Positions 13,618 to 22,072 of a DNA stretch of 28,544 bases are shown here, one piece after another; the stretch's first letter is position 1, and every line of letters starts with the position of its first letter. The DNA is taken from the NCBI GenBank assembly GCA_963621975.1, contig CAVFGI010000025.1, forward strand, positions 1-28,544, read 5' to 3'. The position numbers and the translations under genes were made by a program. The notes under the pieces are model-generated. The model was not told the DNA's origin and made no database searches. It was given only the letters and a program-made list of their open reading frames with translations. This DNA comes from UBA9732 sp963621975. GTDB lineage: Bacteria; Spirochaetota; Spirochaetia; Sphaerochaetales; Sphaerochaetaceae.

Positions 13618-16314
13618 ATGGCAAAAAAAATCACTAAGTATGTTTACTTCTTTGGTAATGGTGTGGCTGAAGGTACTGCTAACATGAAAGACCTTCTTGG
13701 CGGAAAGGGTGCTAACCTTGCTGAAATGACCAGTATTGGTCTTCCTGTTCCTCCTGGATTCACAATTAGCACTGAGGCTTGTGCTTACTTCTCTGCTCAC
13801 AATGGTGAGTATCCTGAAGGAATGAAGGAAGAGGTTCTTCTTAATCTCAAGCAACTTGAGAAAACTATGAATGCTAAGCTTGGAGATACAGAGAATCCTC
13901 TTTTGGTTTCTGTTAGAAGTGGTGCTGCACAATCAATGCCTGGTATGATGGACACAGTTCTTAACCTTGGTCTTAATCCAGACACCGTTGCTGCAATGGC
14001 AAAGAAGACAAACAATGAGAGATTTGCTTGGGATAGCTACAGACGTTTTATCCAGATGTTTGGTGACGTTGTAATGGGTGTTCCACATTACAAGTTTGAA
14101 GAAGCAATCCAGGATGTTAAAGATGAAGAAGGTTTGTCTTTTGACTATGAGCTTACAACTGAGAATTTAATTAGCTTGGTCAAGAGATATAAGAGAATTT
14201 ATAAGCGCCATACTGGCGAGGATTTCCCTGTTGATCCATATGATCAGCTTTTTAAGGCTATCAATGCTGTTTTCCGCTCTTGGGATAATGATAGAGCTAT
14301 TAAGTATAGACGTATGAATGATATTCGTGGTCTGCTTGGTACTGCTGTTAATGTTCAGAGCATGGTTTTTGGTAATATGGGCGAGACTTCCGGTACTGGT
14401 GTTGCTTTTACTCGTGACCCATCCACTGGAGACAATCACTTCTATGGTGAGTACTTGATGAATGCACAGGGTGAGGACGTTGTTGCTGGTATTAGAACGC
14501 CTCAGTCTATTGATACTCTTTGCAAGGTTAACCCAGAAGTTTACAAACAGCTTTGTGGTATTAGAGAGACTCTTGAAAAGCATTATCATGATATGCAGGA
14601 TATGGAGTTCACAATTCAGGAAGGTAAGCTTTACATGCTTCAGACTAGAAGCGGAAAGAGAACAATCTTCAGCTGGCTCCGTTCACAGGTTGAGATGGTA
14701 GAAGAGGGTCTTATTGACGAAAGAACTGCTGTTTCTCGTGTTCCTGCTGGTGAGTTTAACAAGCTCTTTGCTCCTATTTTGGACCAGACAAGAATTAAAG
14801 AAGCTGGTATTAAGCCTCTTACAACAGGTCTTAATGCATCTCCAGGTGGTGCTTGTGGTCAGGTAGTTTTCACTGCTGAAGATGCAGAAGCTTGGGCAAA
14901 TCAGGGTAAGGATGTAATCCTTGTTAGAACAGAGACTTCTCCTGAAGATATTGGTGGTATGGCTGTTTCTAAGGGTGTTGTTACCTGCCGTGGTGGTATG
15001 ACTAGCCACGCTGCTGTTGTTGCTCGTGGTATGGGTTGCCCATGTGTTTCTGGTGCTGGTGAAATTGTTGTTAACTTTGCAACAAAGACTTTTGAAGTTA
15101 ACGGCGTAGTTGTTAAGGAAGGGGATTACATCTCTATTGATGGCTTTACCGGTGCTGTTTACAACGCAAAGATTGATGTTAAGCCTTCTGAGATTGTTCA
15201 GGTTCTCAATGGTTCAATGAAGCAAGAGGATTCCAACCTCTATCAGAACTACAAAAAGTTCATGAGCTATGTTGATAATATTAAGACAATGGGTGTCAGA
15301 ACTAATGCCGATACTCCTACAGATACTCACATGGCTGTTATGCTTGGTGCTGAGGGTATTGGTCTTTGCAGAACAGAGCATATGTTCTTTGGTGGTTCAA
15401 GAATTATTTCTATGAGAAAGATGATTCTTGCTAACAACCTTATTGAGAGACAAGCTGCTCTTGCTGAGCTCCTTCCTATGCAGAGATCTGACTTTGAGGC
15501 TATGTTCACAGAGCTCAAGGGTCTTCCTGCTAATATTAGACTTTTGGATCCTCCTCTTCACGAGTTCCTTCCAAACGATTCTACTACTAGACACGAGATG
15601 GCTTTGGCTCTTGGTATTTCTCCTGAAGAAGTTGCTAGAAAGGCTGCTGCTCTTCATGAGTTTAACCCAATGCTTGGTTTCCGTGGTTGCCGTCTTGCTA
15701 TTGTTTACCCAGAGATTCTTGAGATGCAGGTAAGGGCTATTATTGAGGCTGCTATTAATGTTAAGAAGAAGGGTATTGATGTTTATCCTGAAATCATGAT
15801 TCCTCTTGTTGGCCATCATAAGGAGTTTGAGTTCTGTAAGGAACATGCTGAAAAGGTTATTAAGGAGATCTTTGCATCTGAAAAAATGGAAGTTCCATAT
15901 GAAATTGGTACAATGATTGAGGTTCCTAGAGCTGCTGTTACTGCTGATGAGATTGCTCAGTCTGCTGAGTTCTTCAGTTTTGGTACTAATGACCTTACTC
16001 AAATGACTTGTGGCTTCTCTCGTGACGATGCTGCTTCATTCCTTGGTCATTATGTGCATGATTCTGATAAGCAGTTCTATGAATATGATCCGTTTGCTAC
16101 TATTGATGTTGACGGTGTTGGTAAGCTTATGAACCATGCTGCAAAGCTTGGCCGTTCTGTTAGACCAAATATTCGTCTTGGCATTTGTGGTGAGCACGGT
16201 GGCGATCCTAAGACTATTGCATTCTGTCAGAAGGTTGGCTTGAACTACGTTTCTTGCTCTCCTTACAGAGTTCCAATTGCTCGTCTTGCTGCTGCTCAGG
16301 CTGCAATTAATTAA
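13618..16314 (+). CDS. ppdK: pyruvate, phosphate dikinase
   Basis: An 898-residue cytosolic enzyme that interconverts pyruvate, ATP and phosphate with phosphoenolpyruvate, AMP and diphosphate. The N-terminal ATP-grasp domain starts with FFGNGVAEG and DLLGGKGANLAEM. The swivelling phosphohistidine domain has GGMTSHAAVVARGMG with catalytic His464. The C-terminal PEP/pyruvate barrel ends with GICGEHGGDPKTI, with catalytic Cys857. The length is usual for the bacterial enzyme. A GAAGGA ribosome site precedes the ATG. In anaerobic fermenters it commonly works in the glycolytic direction with diphosphate, which would suit this genome. It is flanked by terminators on both sides and is probably monocistronic. 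Its codon use is strongly biased (GTT, GCT, CTT), typical of high expression. Confidence 0.98.
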   Translation: MAKKITKYVYFFGNGVAEGTANMKDLLGGKGANLAEMTSIGLPVPPGFTISTEACAYFSAHNGEYPEGMKEEVLLNLKQLEKTMNAKLGDTENPLLVSVRSGAAQSMPGMMDTVLNLGLNPDTVAAMAKKTNNERFAWDSYRRFIQMFGDVVMGVPHYKFEEAIQDVKDEEGLSFDYELTTENLISLVKRYKRIYKRHTGEDFPVDPYDQLFKAINAVFRSWDNDRAIKYRRMNDIRGLLGTAVNVQSMVFGNMGETSGTGVAFTRDPSTGDNHFYGEYLMNAQGEDVVAGIRTPQSIDTLCKVNPEVYKQLCGIRETLEKHYHDMQDMEFTIQEGKLYMLQTRSGKRTIFSWLRSQVEMVEEGLIDERTAVSRVPAGEFNKLFAPILDQTRIKEAGIKPLTTGLNASPGGACGQVVFTAEDAEAWANQGKDVILVRTETSPEDIGGMAVSKGVVTCRGGMTSHAAVVARGMGCPCVSGAGEIVVNFATKTFEVNGVVVKEGDYISIDGFTGAVYNAKIDVKPSEIVQVLNGSMKQEDSNLYQNYKKFMSYVDNIKTMGVRTNADTPTDTHMAVMLGAEGIGLCRTEHMFFGGSRIISMRKMILANNLIERQAALAELLPMQRSDFEAMFTELKGLPANIRLLDPPLHEFLPNDSTTRHEMALALGISPEEVARKAAALHEFNPMLGFRGCRLAIVYPEILEMQVRAIIEAAINVKKKGIDVYPEIMIPLVGHHKEFEFCKEHAEKVIKEIFASEKMEVPYEIGTMIEVPRAAVTADEIAQSAEFFSFGTNDLTQMTCGFSRDDAASFLGHYVHDSDKQFYEYDPFATIDVDGVGKLMNHAAKLGRSVRPNIRLGICGEHGGDPKTIAFCQKVGLNYVSCSPYRVPIARLAAAQAAIN

Positions 16315-16333
16315 GTTTATTCAAGTTTATTCA

Positions 16334-16367
16334 AGGCTACATAGCTCTGTGTTATGTGGCCTTTTTT
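16334..16367 (+). terminator. intrinsic terminator after ppdK
   Basis: A 10-bp stem AGGCTACATA (16334-16343) with TATGTGGCCT (16353-16362), one G-U pair, followed by a run of six T. Just before it the 10-mer TCAAGTTTAT occurs in tandem. Confidence 0.85.
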
Positions 16368-16372
16368 ATTGA

Positions 16373-16406
16373 AAAAATAGACTATTTTTAGAAATATCGG
16401 TATATT
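16373..16406 (+). promoter_or_regulatory. promoter with overlapping palindrome, cobW-type gene
   Basis: A perfect palindrome AAAAATAG-A-CTATTTTT (16373-16389) overlaps a possible -35 box TAGACT (16378-16383), with TATATT (16401-16406) 17 bases later. A dimeric repressor bound there would block the promoter of the metal-chaperone gene starting at 16436. It could be a Zur- or Fur-type operator in function, though it does not match the known consensus boxes. As a hairpin it has no GC content worth calling a terminator. Confidence 0.4.
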
Positions 16407-16435
16407 CTTCGTGGAGAAATCCGTGGAGATAAATT

Positions 16436-17665
16436 ATGTCAAGTAAAGTTAAGACGCCTATTACTCTTTTGTGTGGATATTTAGGAGCGGGAAAGACCAC
16501 TCTGTTGAACAATGTTTTGAAGAATCAAGATGGCTACAGGGTGGCTGTTATTGTGAACGATATTGGTGAGGTGAACGTGGATGCGTCGCTGATTGCCAAG
16601 GGTGCTAATATCACGGACACGCAAGATATTGTTCCACTTACCAATGGCTGTATTTGTTGCACACTAAAGGGGCAGATGGCTAAGAATATAGAGAAGATAA
16701 TTGCTAGTGGCAAATACGATTACATCATGATTGAGGCTAGCGGTGTTTGTGAGCCAATGCCTATTGCACAGCAGCTTATGGCTATCAAAAATGGTGTGCT
16801 GGATAATATTGTTGGCGTTGTGGATGCTATGCGTCTTGTGGACGAGTTTGCTTCTGGAAAGAAGCTTCTTGAGAAGGACAAGATTGGCGAGGAGGATATT
16901 GAGAGCCTTCTTGTGCAGCAAATTGAATTCTGCTCAACGCTTGTTATCAACAAGATTGACCTTATCTCTGAATCCGATAAAAAGAAGGTCCGTGCGGTCA
17001 TAGATGCGCTTCACCCAGGAGTCAAGGTCATTGAAACTTCCATGGGTAATGTGAAGGTGGCTGACGTGCTTTCCACATCCTCGTTTGATTTTGAACGCGT
17101 GTGGGAGGAGGCTGGTTGGTGCCAAGCTCTCTCTGCTGAGGGTGATTTGGGTGATGCCGATGACGAGGGTAATCCCGATTTCCATGAGCATTCTCATGAG
17201 CATTCTCACGAGCATGAGCATTCTCAAGAGCATGAGGAGCACGACCATGAGGGTCATGAGCATCATCATGAGCACCGCCATGAAGGGGAAAGTGAAGATG
17301 AGTACGGTATTGGCACCTTCATTTATTACAGACGCAAGCCTTTTGATAGAAAGAAATTACAAGCTTACGTAAAGAAATGGCCAAAGAATATAATCCGCAG
17401 TAAAGGAACCATTTGGTTTAGCGATGAAGATGATATGGCCTATATTCTTGAGACTTCTGGACGCCAGATGCTTTGTTCTCCTTATGGAAAATGGATTGCA
17501 ACAGCTCCTGCTGGCATGATTAAGAAAATGCTTGATGAGAATGCACAACTTCGTGCAGACTGGGATGAAAAATTGGGCGACAGAATGATTAGACTTTGTA
17601 TCATTGGCAAAAACCTAGATAAGAAGGCTATTGCTGCTGAGTTAGATACTGTTTTGCAAAATTAG
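16436..17665 (+). CDS. CobW/COG0523 GTPase, putative metal chaperone
   Basis: A 409-residue cytosolic GTPase of the CobW/P47K family, whose members insert or carry metals, often zinc. Walker A is GYLGAGKTT (14-22), the metal-binding C-x-C-C motif is C72-I-C74-C75, and the guanine-specificity motif is NKID (172-175). The C-terminal CobW domain begins after residue 285 (GTFIYYRRKPFD). Residues about 249-283 are a His-Glu-rich insert with HEH/HSHEH repeats, a likely metal reservoir and characteristic of zinc-related members. A GGAG ribosome site is about 8 bases before the ATG. It stands alone between the ppdK terminator and the cysS promoter. The metal cannot be deduced; a vitamin B12 role is unlikely because no cobalamin gene is nearby. 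Confidence 0.88.
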   Translation: MSSKVKTPITLLCGYLGAGKTTLLNNVLKNQDGYRVAVIVNDIGEVNVDASLIAKGANITDTQDIVPLTNGCICCTLKGQMAKNIEKIIASGKYDYIMIEASGVCEPMPIAQQLMAIKNGVLDNIVGVVDAMRLVDEFASGKKLLEKDKIGEEDIESLLVQQIEFCSTLVINKIDLISESDKKKVRAVIDALHPGVKVIETSMGNVKVADVLSTSSFDFERVWEEAGWCQALSAEGDLGDADDEGNPDFHEHSHEHSHEHEHSQEHEEHDHEGHEHHHEHRHEGESEDEYGIGTFIYYRRKPFDRKKLQAYVKKWPKNIIRSKGTIWFSDEDDMAYILETSGRQMLCSPYGKWIATAPAGMIKKMLDENAQLRADWDEKLGDRMIRLCIIGKNLDKKAIAAELDTVLQN

Positions 17666-17670
17666 GTGAA

Positions 17671-17699
17671 TTGATTTTTAGTGGGCGATAACATATATT
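17671..17699 (+). promoter_or_regulatory. candidate promoter of cysS
   Basis: TTGATT (17671-17676), exactly 17 bases, and TATATT (17694-17699) give 4/6 and 5/6 matches to a sigma-70 promoter, 40 bases before the cysS start. A small imperfect hairpin (AGGT...ACCT, 17712-17725) lies in the leader. No T-box is visible. Confidence 0.5.
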
Positions 17700-17738
17700 A
17701 TTAGGAAGTTGAGGTTGTGAGACCTTGTGGAGTTGCCT

Positions 17739-19151
17739 ATGAAAGTTCAGATATATAACACAATGTCACGGCAGGTTGAGGAGTTTAAGCCTATTACTCC
17801 TAATTTTGTTGGCATGTATGGTTGTGGCCCTACTGTGTACAATTATGCACATATTGGGAATCTAAGAACTTACATTTTTGAAGATACTCTTAAAAGGGTG
17901 TTATTACATGCAGGATATAAAGTTAAGCATGTTATGAACATCACAGATGTTGGTCATCTAACCGGTGATGGTGATGATGGCGAAGATAAGATGGAAAAGA
18001 GTGCAAGGGAATCAGGCAAGAGTGTTTGGGACATTGCTAAGTTCTATACTAATGCTTTCTTTAGTGATTACGATTCTTTGAACATTATTAGACCAGATGT
18101 TATTTGTCCTGCTACTAAGCATATTCCACAAATGATTGAGCTTATTCAGAGGCTTGAAAAAGGGGGACACACATATGTTGCTGGTGGCAATGTTTACTTC
18201 TCTATTGATACGTTCCCTTCTTATGGAAAGCTCGCAAGATTGAACCTTGATGACCTTAAAAGTGGTGCTAGAATTGATATTGATTCTAACAAGAGAAATC
18301 CTAAGGATTTTGTTTTGTGGTTTACAAATAGCAAGTTTGGTGAGCAGGCTATGATGTGGGATTCTCCTTGGGGACGTGGATACCCGGGGTGGCACATTGA
18401 GTGTTCTGCTATGAGTATGTATTACCTTGGTGAGTATTTTGATATTCACTGTGGTGGTATTGATGCTATTCCGGTTCACCATACTAATGAGATTGCTCAA
18501 AGTGAAGCTGCCACTGGTAAGACTTGGGTTAATTACTGGATGCATGGCGAGTTCTTGTTGAGCGACAAGGGCAAGATGTCCAAGAGTTCCGGTGAGTTCT
18601 TGACCATGAGTGTTCTTAAAGAGCATGGTTTTGATCCGCTTGATTACAGATATTTCTGTTTGGGTGCTAACTATAGAACTCAGCTTCAATTCTCTTATCA
18701 GGGTCTAGAGGGTGCAAGAACAGCACGTTTAGGGCTGGTTGAAAGGATATGTGGCTTTGGAGATGATATTGCAGATGAAAATGCAATTTCTGATAAGGCA
18801 AGAGATTACATGCAGCAATTTGATGAGTTCGTGTGTAATGACCTTGGGACTCCGCGTGCGCTGTCTGTGTTGTGGACCTTGGTAAAGGATGAGACAATTC
18901 CAAACGACCAGAAGCGTTTTGTGGTCAATTATTTGGATAGCGTTTTGGGTTTAAAGCTCTCTGACGTGAAGGCGCAAAAAGCACAGGAAGCGTTCCCTCA
19001 ACAGGTGCTGGATTTGGTGCAAAAAAGGGCAGAAGCTAAGAAGAATAAGGATTGGGCTTTGGCCGATTCTTATAGGGATCAAATTACTCAGTTGGGTTTT
19101 GTTGTAAAAGATACTCCTAATGGACCATCTTTAACAAAAATTAACAATTAA
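17739..19151 (+). CDS. cysS: cysteine--tRNA ligase
   Basis: A 470-residue class I aminoacyl-tRNA synthetase that charges tRNA-Cys. It has the CysRS opening MYGCGPTVYNYAHIGN with the HIGH-type motif HIGN at 38-41. Zinc ligands are expected at Cys27 and in GWHIECSAM and DIHCGGIDAIPVHHTNE. The KMSKS loop KMSKS is at 279-283. The C-terminal helical tRNA-binding part ends with NGPSLTKI. The ATG at 17739 is used rather than an in-frame GTG at 17727, since GGAG (17729-17732) sits 6 bases before it. The gene is followed at 33 bases by the ECF sigma gene. As I recall, the same order cysS - sigma-24 - next gene occurs in T. pallidum. Confidence 0.97.
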   Translation: MKVQIYNTMSRQVEEFKPITPNFVGMYGCGPTVYNYAHIGNLRTYIFEDTLKRVLLHAGYKVKHVMNITDVGHLTGDGDDGEDKMEKSARESGKSVWDIAKFYTNAFFSDYDSLNIIRPDVICPATKHIPQMIELIQRLEKGGHTYVAGGNVYFSIDTFPSYGKLARLNLDDLKSGARIDIDSNKRNPKDFVLWFTNSKFGEQAMMWDSPWGRGYPGWHIECSAMSMYYLGEYFDIHCGGIDAIPVHHTNEIAQSEAATGKTWVNYWMHGEFLLSDKGKMSKSSGEFLTMSVLKEHGFDPLDYRYFCLGANYRTQLQFSYQGLEGARTARLGLVERICGFGDDIADENAISDKARDYMQQFDEFVCNDLGTPRALSVLWTLVKDETIPNDQKRFVVNYLDSVLGLKLSDVKAQKAQEAFPQQVLDLVQKRAEAKKNKDWALADSYRDQITQLGFVVKDTPNGPSLTKINN

Positions 19152-19184
19152 TGTAACTTTTTACTTGGATGGTTGTTAACGTTT

Positions 19185-19715
19185 ATGGAAATCAGAAGTG
19201 GAGATGAACTTGATTTCAGGCGAGTCTATGATGAAGTTTTTCCAACTCTAATGAGGGTTGCTTATCACGTGACCTACAATAAAGATGTTGCGGAAGATAT
19301 TTGTCAGGATACGTTTATTAGATTCTATGACAAGGACATTGTGTTTCCATCAATGGATGATGCAAAGTACTGGTTGATTAGGGTTGCTAAAAACCTTTGT
19401 ATCAACGCTGTCAAGAGAAAGATGCGTGAGACGGCTTCGCTTGAAAAGATGATGAAGGGTCCTCAAGTTAATCCGTATAAGGATGGACAAACGGAAGTGA
19501 TTCTTCAGGAATCGGCTGATGCAGTGAGGAAGGCTGTGAGTCAGCTCTCTATGAAGCACAGGGAAGTGATTGTGCTTAGGGAGTATGCTGGTCTTAGTTA
19601 TGCTGAGATTGCTAAGGTTCTCAAGACAACTGAGGGCAACGTTAAGGTCTGTATGCACAGGGCTAGAAAGGAGCTTGGTGCTATGCTGGACCGGGAGGAA
19701 GTAAATGTGCCTTGA
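19185..19715 (+). CDS. ECF (sigma-24 / RpoE-like) RNA polymerase sigma factor
   Basis: A 176-residue extracytoplasmic-function sigma factor. Region 2 has FPTLMRVAYHVTYNKDVAEDICQDTFIRFY with the DxxQ/D core-binding pattern. Region 4 has LSMKHREVIVLREYAGLSYAEIAKVLKTTEGNVKVCMHRARKEL split by a helix-turn-helix. No extra domains are present. The ATG at 19185 is preferred to an in-frame TTG at 19173; the ribosome site is weak either way (GGATGG about 12 bases upstream of ATG). The 3' end overlaps the next gene by 11 bases. That gene encodes a membrane anti-sigma factor, so the sigma factor is presumably held inactive until an envelope signal releases it. Confidence 0.93.
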   Translation: MEIRSGDELDFRRVYDEVFPTLMRVAYHVTYNKDVAEDICQDTFIRFYDKDIVFPSMDDAKYWLIRVAKNLCINAVKRKMRETASLEKMMKGPQVNPYKDGQTEVILQESADAVRKAVSQLSMKHREVIVLREYAGLSYAEIAKVLKTTEGNVKVCMHRARKELGAMLDREEVNVP

Positions 19716-20472
19716 TGATCAGATTCTTAGTACCTATCTTGATGGCGAGCTTGCTGAGCCTTGGAAGAGTCAGGTAGAGGAACATCTGAGCTATTGTGTA
19801 AGTTGTAGAGAAAGATTCTTTAAGCTTCAGAATCTTAAAGAGACTGTTTGTTCTGCTGTTTTGACGGATGAAGAAATTGCGCCAAGACAGGCCAGGGTTC
19901 TTTCTGTTATTGAAAAGAACAAGTTTGCTAACAAGTCTTCTAAGTTGTCTTTCTTGAAAAAACACTTTAGCGTCTCTACTCCTCAGATTATAGGTGTTGC
20001 AGCAGCTTTTGTTGTTGTTTTTATTGGCTCGTGGGCTGTTTTTGGCGGAAACAGCAAGGATAATAAGATTTCTTTGCCAGATGTCAATACTACAATTGAC
20101 CTTAAGAATATTACACCAGTACGCTCAACAGACAACGCAACTACTTCCAAGAGCCTTGAGAATTATTCTCTTGATGAGATTCTCAAAAACTTGGATGCAC
20201 GTGGCTATGATGTTGATATTAAGCTTAAGAGCATCCAACCTCTTGCATTGGAGAAGTTATCTTCTGAGGTTATAGAGGTTGCAACGCTTGAAGATAGGGG
20301 TCTTGTGATTTATTCCAATGGTAATATCAAGGATTCTAACGGTTCTATTGTTGCAACTGGTGTTTCAGTTGATGAATCTAATCAGCTTGTTGCTTCTGAT
20401 GGAACGGTGTTGTTTGAAGGTGAAACTCTTACTTTAATTCCTTCTGATGAAGCTGAAGTTGTGGTTGAATAA
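19705..20472 (+). CDS. membrane anti-sigma factor with zinc finger
   Basis: A 255-residue single-pass inner-membrane protein, the likely partner of the ECF sigma factor encoded upstream. The N-terminal zinc-binding anti-sigma domain (zf-HC2 type) has H27-x3-C31-x2-C34 and a possible fourth ligand Cys2, after the typical start CLDDQILSTYLDGEL. A transmembrane helix spans about 94-113. The outside part (115-255) is Ser/Thr/Asn-rich and ends with an acidic VVVE. That part is not a recognised sensor domain but contains short beta-repeat-like stretches (NGNIKDSNG, ESNQLVASDG). It is translationally coupled to the sigma gene by an 11-base overlap, and GGGAGGA precedes its ATG. A terminator follows. 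Confidence 0.85.
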   Translation: MCLDDQILSTYLDGELAEPWKSQVEEHLSYCVSCRERFFKLQNLKETVCSAVLTDEEIAPRQARVLSVIEKNKFANKSSKLSFLKKHFSVSTPQIIGVAAAFVVVFIGSWAVFGGNSKDNKISLPDVNTTIDLKNITPVRSTDNATTSKSLENYSLDEILKNLDARGYDVDIKLKSIQPLALEKLSSEVIEVATLEDRGLVIYSNGNIKDSNGSIVATGVSVDESNQLVASDGTVLFEGETLTLIPSDEAEVVVE

Positions 20473-20496
20473 GTTATTTTTGTGGATATAATTGAG

Positions 20497-20531
20497 AGCT
20501 GTCACGGTTTGTTGCCATGACAGCTTTTTTT
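20497..20531 (+). terminator. intrinsic terminator after the anti-sigma gene
   Basis: Stem AGCTGTCA (20497-20504) with TGACAGCT (20518-20525), a 13-base loop and a run of seven T. It ends only 11 bases before the moaA start, so the moa transcript must either begin inside it or read through. Confidence 0.85.
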
Positions 20532-20542
20532 ATGGTGGATAT

Positions 20543-21484
20543 ATGTTGGATCTTTGTGGCAGGCAAATTACATACTTAAGAATTAGTGTTACAGATAAAT
20601 GTAACTACAGATGTTGCTATTGTATGCCACCACAAGGAGTTATTAAGCAAAATCACAGCGATATTTGTTCTTTTGAAGAGCTTAAAGCTATGGCTGAGGC
20701 TGCTGTTAGGTGTGGGGTTCGCAAGATTAGGGTCACTGGTGGTGAGCCTCTTGTTAAGCGAGGAATTGTTGATTTTTGCAAAATGCTTAAAGATATTCCT
20801 GGTGTTGAAGAGCTTTGTGTGACTACAAATGGAAGTCTTCTTTCTTCTTTGGCTGCTCCTTTGAGATCCAGCGGGGTGGATAGGCTTAATGTTAGCTTAG
20901 ATACTTTGCGTCCTGAGAGGTTTGAGCAGATTACTCGGCTTGGTACGTTGGCTGATGTTTTGAATGGTCTTGAGGCTGCAAAGGCTGCTGGATTTGATAA
21001 AATTAAGATTAATTGTGTGCTTCTTGGTGGTGTTAACGATGATGAGATTGCTGATTTTGTGAATCTTACTCGTGATAACTTTTACCAAGTGCGTTTTATT
21101 GAACGTATGCCAATGGGTTTTGGTGCTTCTTTTGGTTCTTTTGTGCCTGCCTCTAGGGTGTTAGAGGTTTGTCCAGAGTTGGAAGAATTTTCTATTGAAG
21201 GGGTGGCTAAGAGATATCGGATTAAAGGATATAGGGGCGAGGTGGGCCTTATCACGCCACTTAGCAATGAGTTTTGCCCTGCATGCAACCGCATAAGGAT
21301 TACGTGCGATGGAAGACTAAAGCCGTGCTTGCATTCGGATAGCGAGATTGTGTTGCGCAATCTTGAGGGAAAGGCGTTGGAGGATGCAATTTGTAGGGGC
21401 ATTTTGGCTAAGCCGGAGCATCACCACCTATGCAATGACGGGGTGACGCAGACGCATAGGGCCATGAATCAAATTGGGGGTTAG
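20543..21484 (+). CDS. moaA: GTP 3',8-cyclase MoaA
   Basis: A 313-residue radical SAM enzyme for the first step of molybdenum cofactor synthesis, converting GTP to 3',8-cyclo-GTP. The SAM cluster cysteines are C20-x3-C24-x2-C27 (CNYRCCYC), followed by GGEP (about 70-73). The second cluster uses C245-x2-C248-x13-C262. The C-terminus ends in the family's conserved Gly-Gly, needed for activity. The ATG at 20543 is used; an upstream in-frame extension would be read through the terminator stem. Ribosome site GGTGG precedes it. The stop is one base before the moaC start, so the two are coupled. MoaA normally needs MoaC, which is the next gene. Confidence 0.97.
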   Translation: MLDLCGRQITYLRISVTDKCNYRCCYCMPPQGVIKQNHSDICSFEELKAMAEAAVRCGVRKIRVTGGEPLVKRGIVDFCKMLKDIPGVEELCVTTNGSLLSSLAAPLRSSGVDRLNVSLDTLRPERFEQITRLGTLADVLNGLEAAKAAGFDKIKINCVLLGGVNDDEIADFVNLTRDNFYQVRFIERMPMGFGASFGSFVPASRVLEVCPELEEFSIEGVAKRYRIKGYRGEVGLITPLSNEFCPACNRIRITCDGRLKPCLHSDSEIVLRNLEGKALEDAICRGILAKPEHHHLCNDGVTQTHRAMNQIGG

Positions 21485-21485
21485 T

Positions 21486-22052
21486 ATGGAGATTTCTTGT
21501 GTTGAGGCTTCTAGGGCGGAGTTGACGCATTTTAATGAGCAGGGGCGAGCGCGAATGGTGGATGTGGGCCAGAAGACTGAAACGAATAGGGTTGCTAGAG
21601 CCCATGCAGAAGTTCACATGGCACCAAAGACTATGAAAAAGATTGTGGATGGGCAGATTGGGAAGGGCGATGTCCTTGCTGTGGCTCAGGTTGCAGGTAT
21701 TATGGCGGCTAAGAAGAATAGTGAGCTTATTCCTATGTGCCATCCTTTGCTTCTGACTAAGGTTGATATTTCTTTTAAGATTGAGCCTTTGGGCGCTGAG
21801 GAGTCTTTGGGCACTGCGGAGTCTTTGGGCACTGCGGAGTCCTTGGGCGGTCATGGTGCGGTGCTGACCATTTCTAGTGAGGTGCAGTGCTATGGACAAA
21901 CTGGTGTTGAAATGGAGGCGCTTACTGCTGTAAGTGTAGCTGCCTTAACGGTTTATGATATGTGTAAAGCTGTTCAGCGCAATATGGTTATTTCTAATAT
22001 TCACCTTACTTATAAAGATGGTGGGAAAAGTGGTGTTTTTGAGGTTCAATGA
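21486..22052 (+). CDS. moaC: cyclic pyranopterin monophosphate synthase MoaC
   Basis: A 188-residue enzyme that turns MoaA's product into cyclic pyranopterin monophosphate. It has the family signatures MVDVGQKTETNRVARA, IMAAKKNSELIPMCHPL and GVEMEALTAVSVAALTVYDMCKA with the catalytic Lys and Asp of the last motif region. The ATG at 21486 lies one base after the moaA stop. The protein is longer than the usual 155-165 residues because of an in-frame insertion of four 6-residue repeats (about 100-123) in a surface hairpin between strands, with the consensus ESLGTA. The active-site residues are outside it, so the enzyme should be functional. Confidence 0.96.
   Translation: MEISCVEASRAELTHFNEQGRARMVDVGQKTETNRVARAHAEVHMAPKTMKKIVDGQIGKGDVLAVAQVAGIMAAKKNSELIPMCHPLLLTKVDISFKIEPLGAEESLGTAESLGTAESLGGHGAVLTISSEVQCYGQTGVEMEALTAVSVAALTVYDMCKAVQRNMVISNIHLTYKDGGKSGVFEVQ
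21783..21854 (+). repeat. four in-frame 18-bp repeats in moaC
   Basis: Four units of 18 bases starting at 21783, 21801, 21819 and 21837. Units two and three (GAGTCTTTGGGCACTGCG) are identical; the outer two are diverged. They encode (E)(S/P)LG(T/A) repeats and so can expand or contract without frameshift. Confidence 0.9.
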
Positions 22053-22072
22053 GGCTTTGTTGGAGTTGAATT

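Noticed and set aside
17712..17725. T-box riboswitch ahead of cysS
   Set aside because: Only a small imperfect hairpin is present; no T-box sequence, no specifier loop and no antiterminator in the short leader.
20492..20542. Longer moaA start at a TTG
   Set aside because: The added 17 codons are the terminator hairpin and T-run; MoaA's conserved start follows the ATG at 20543.
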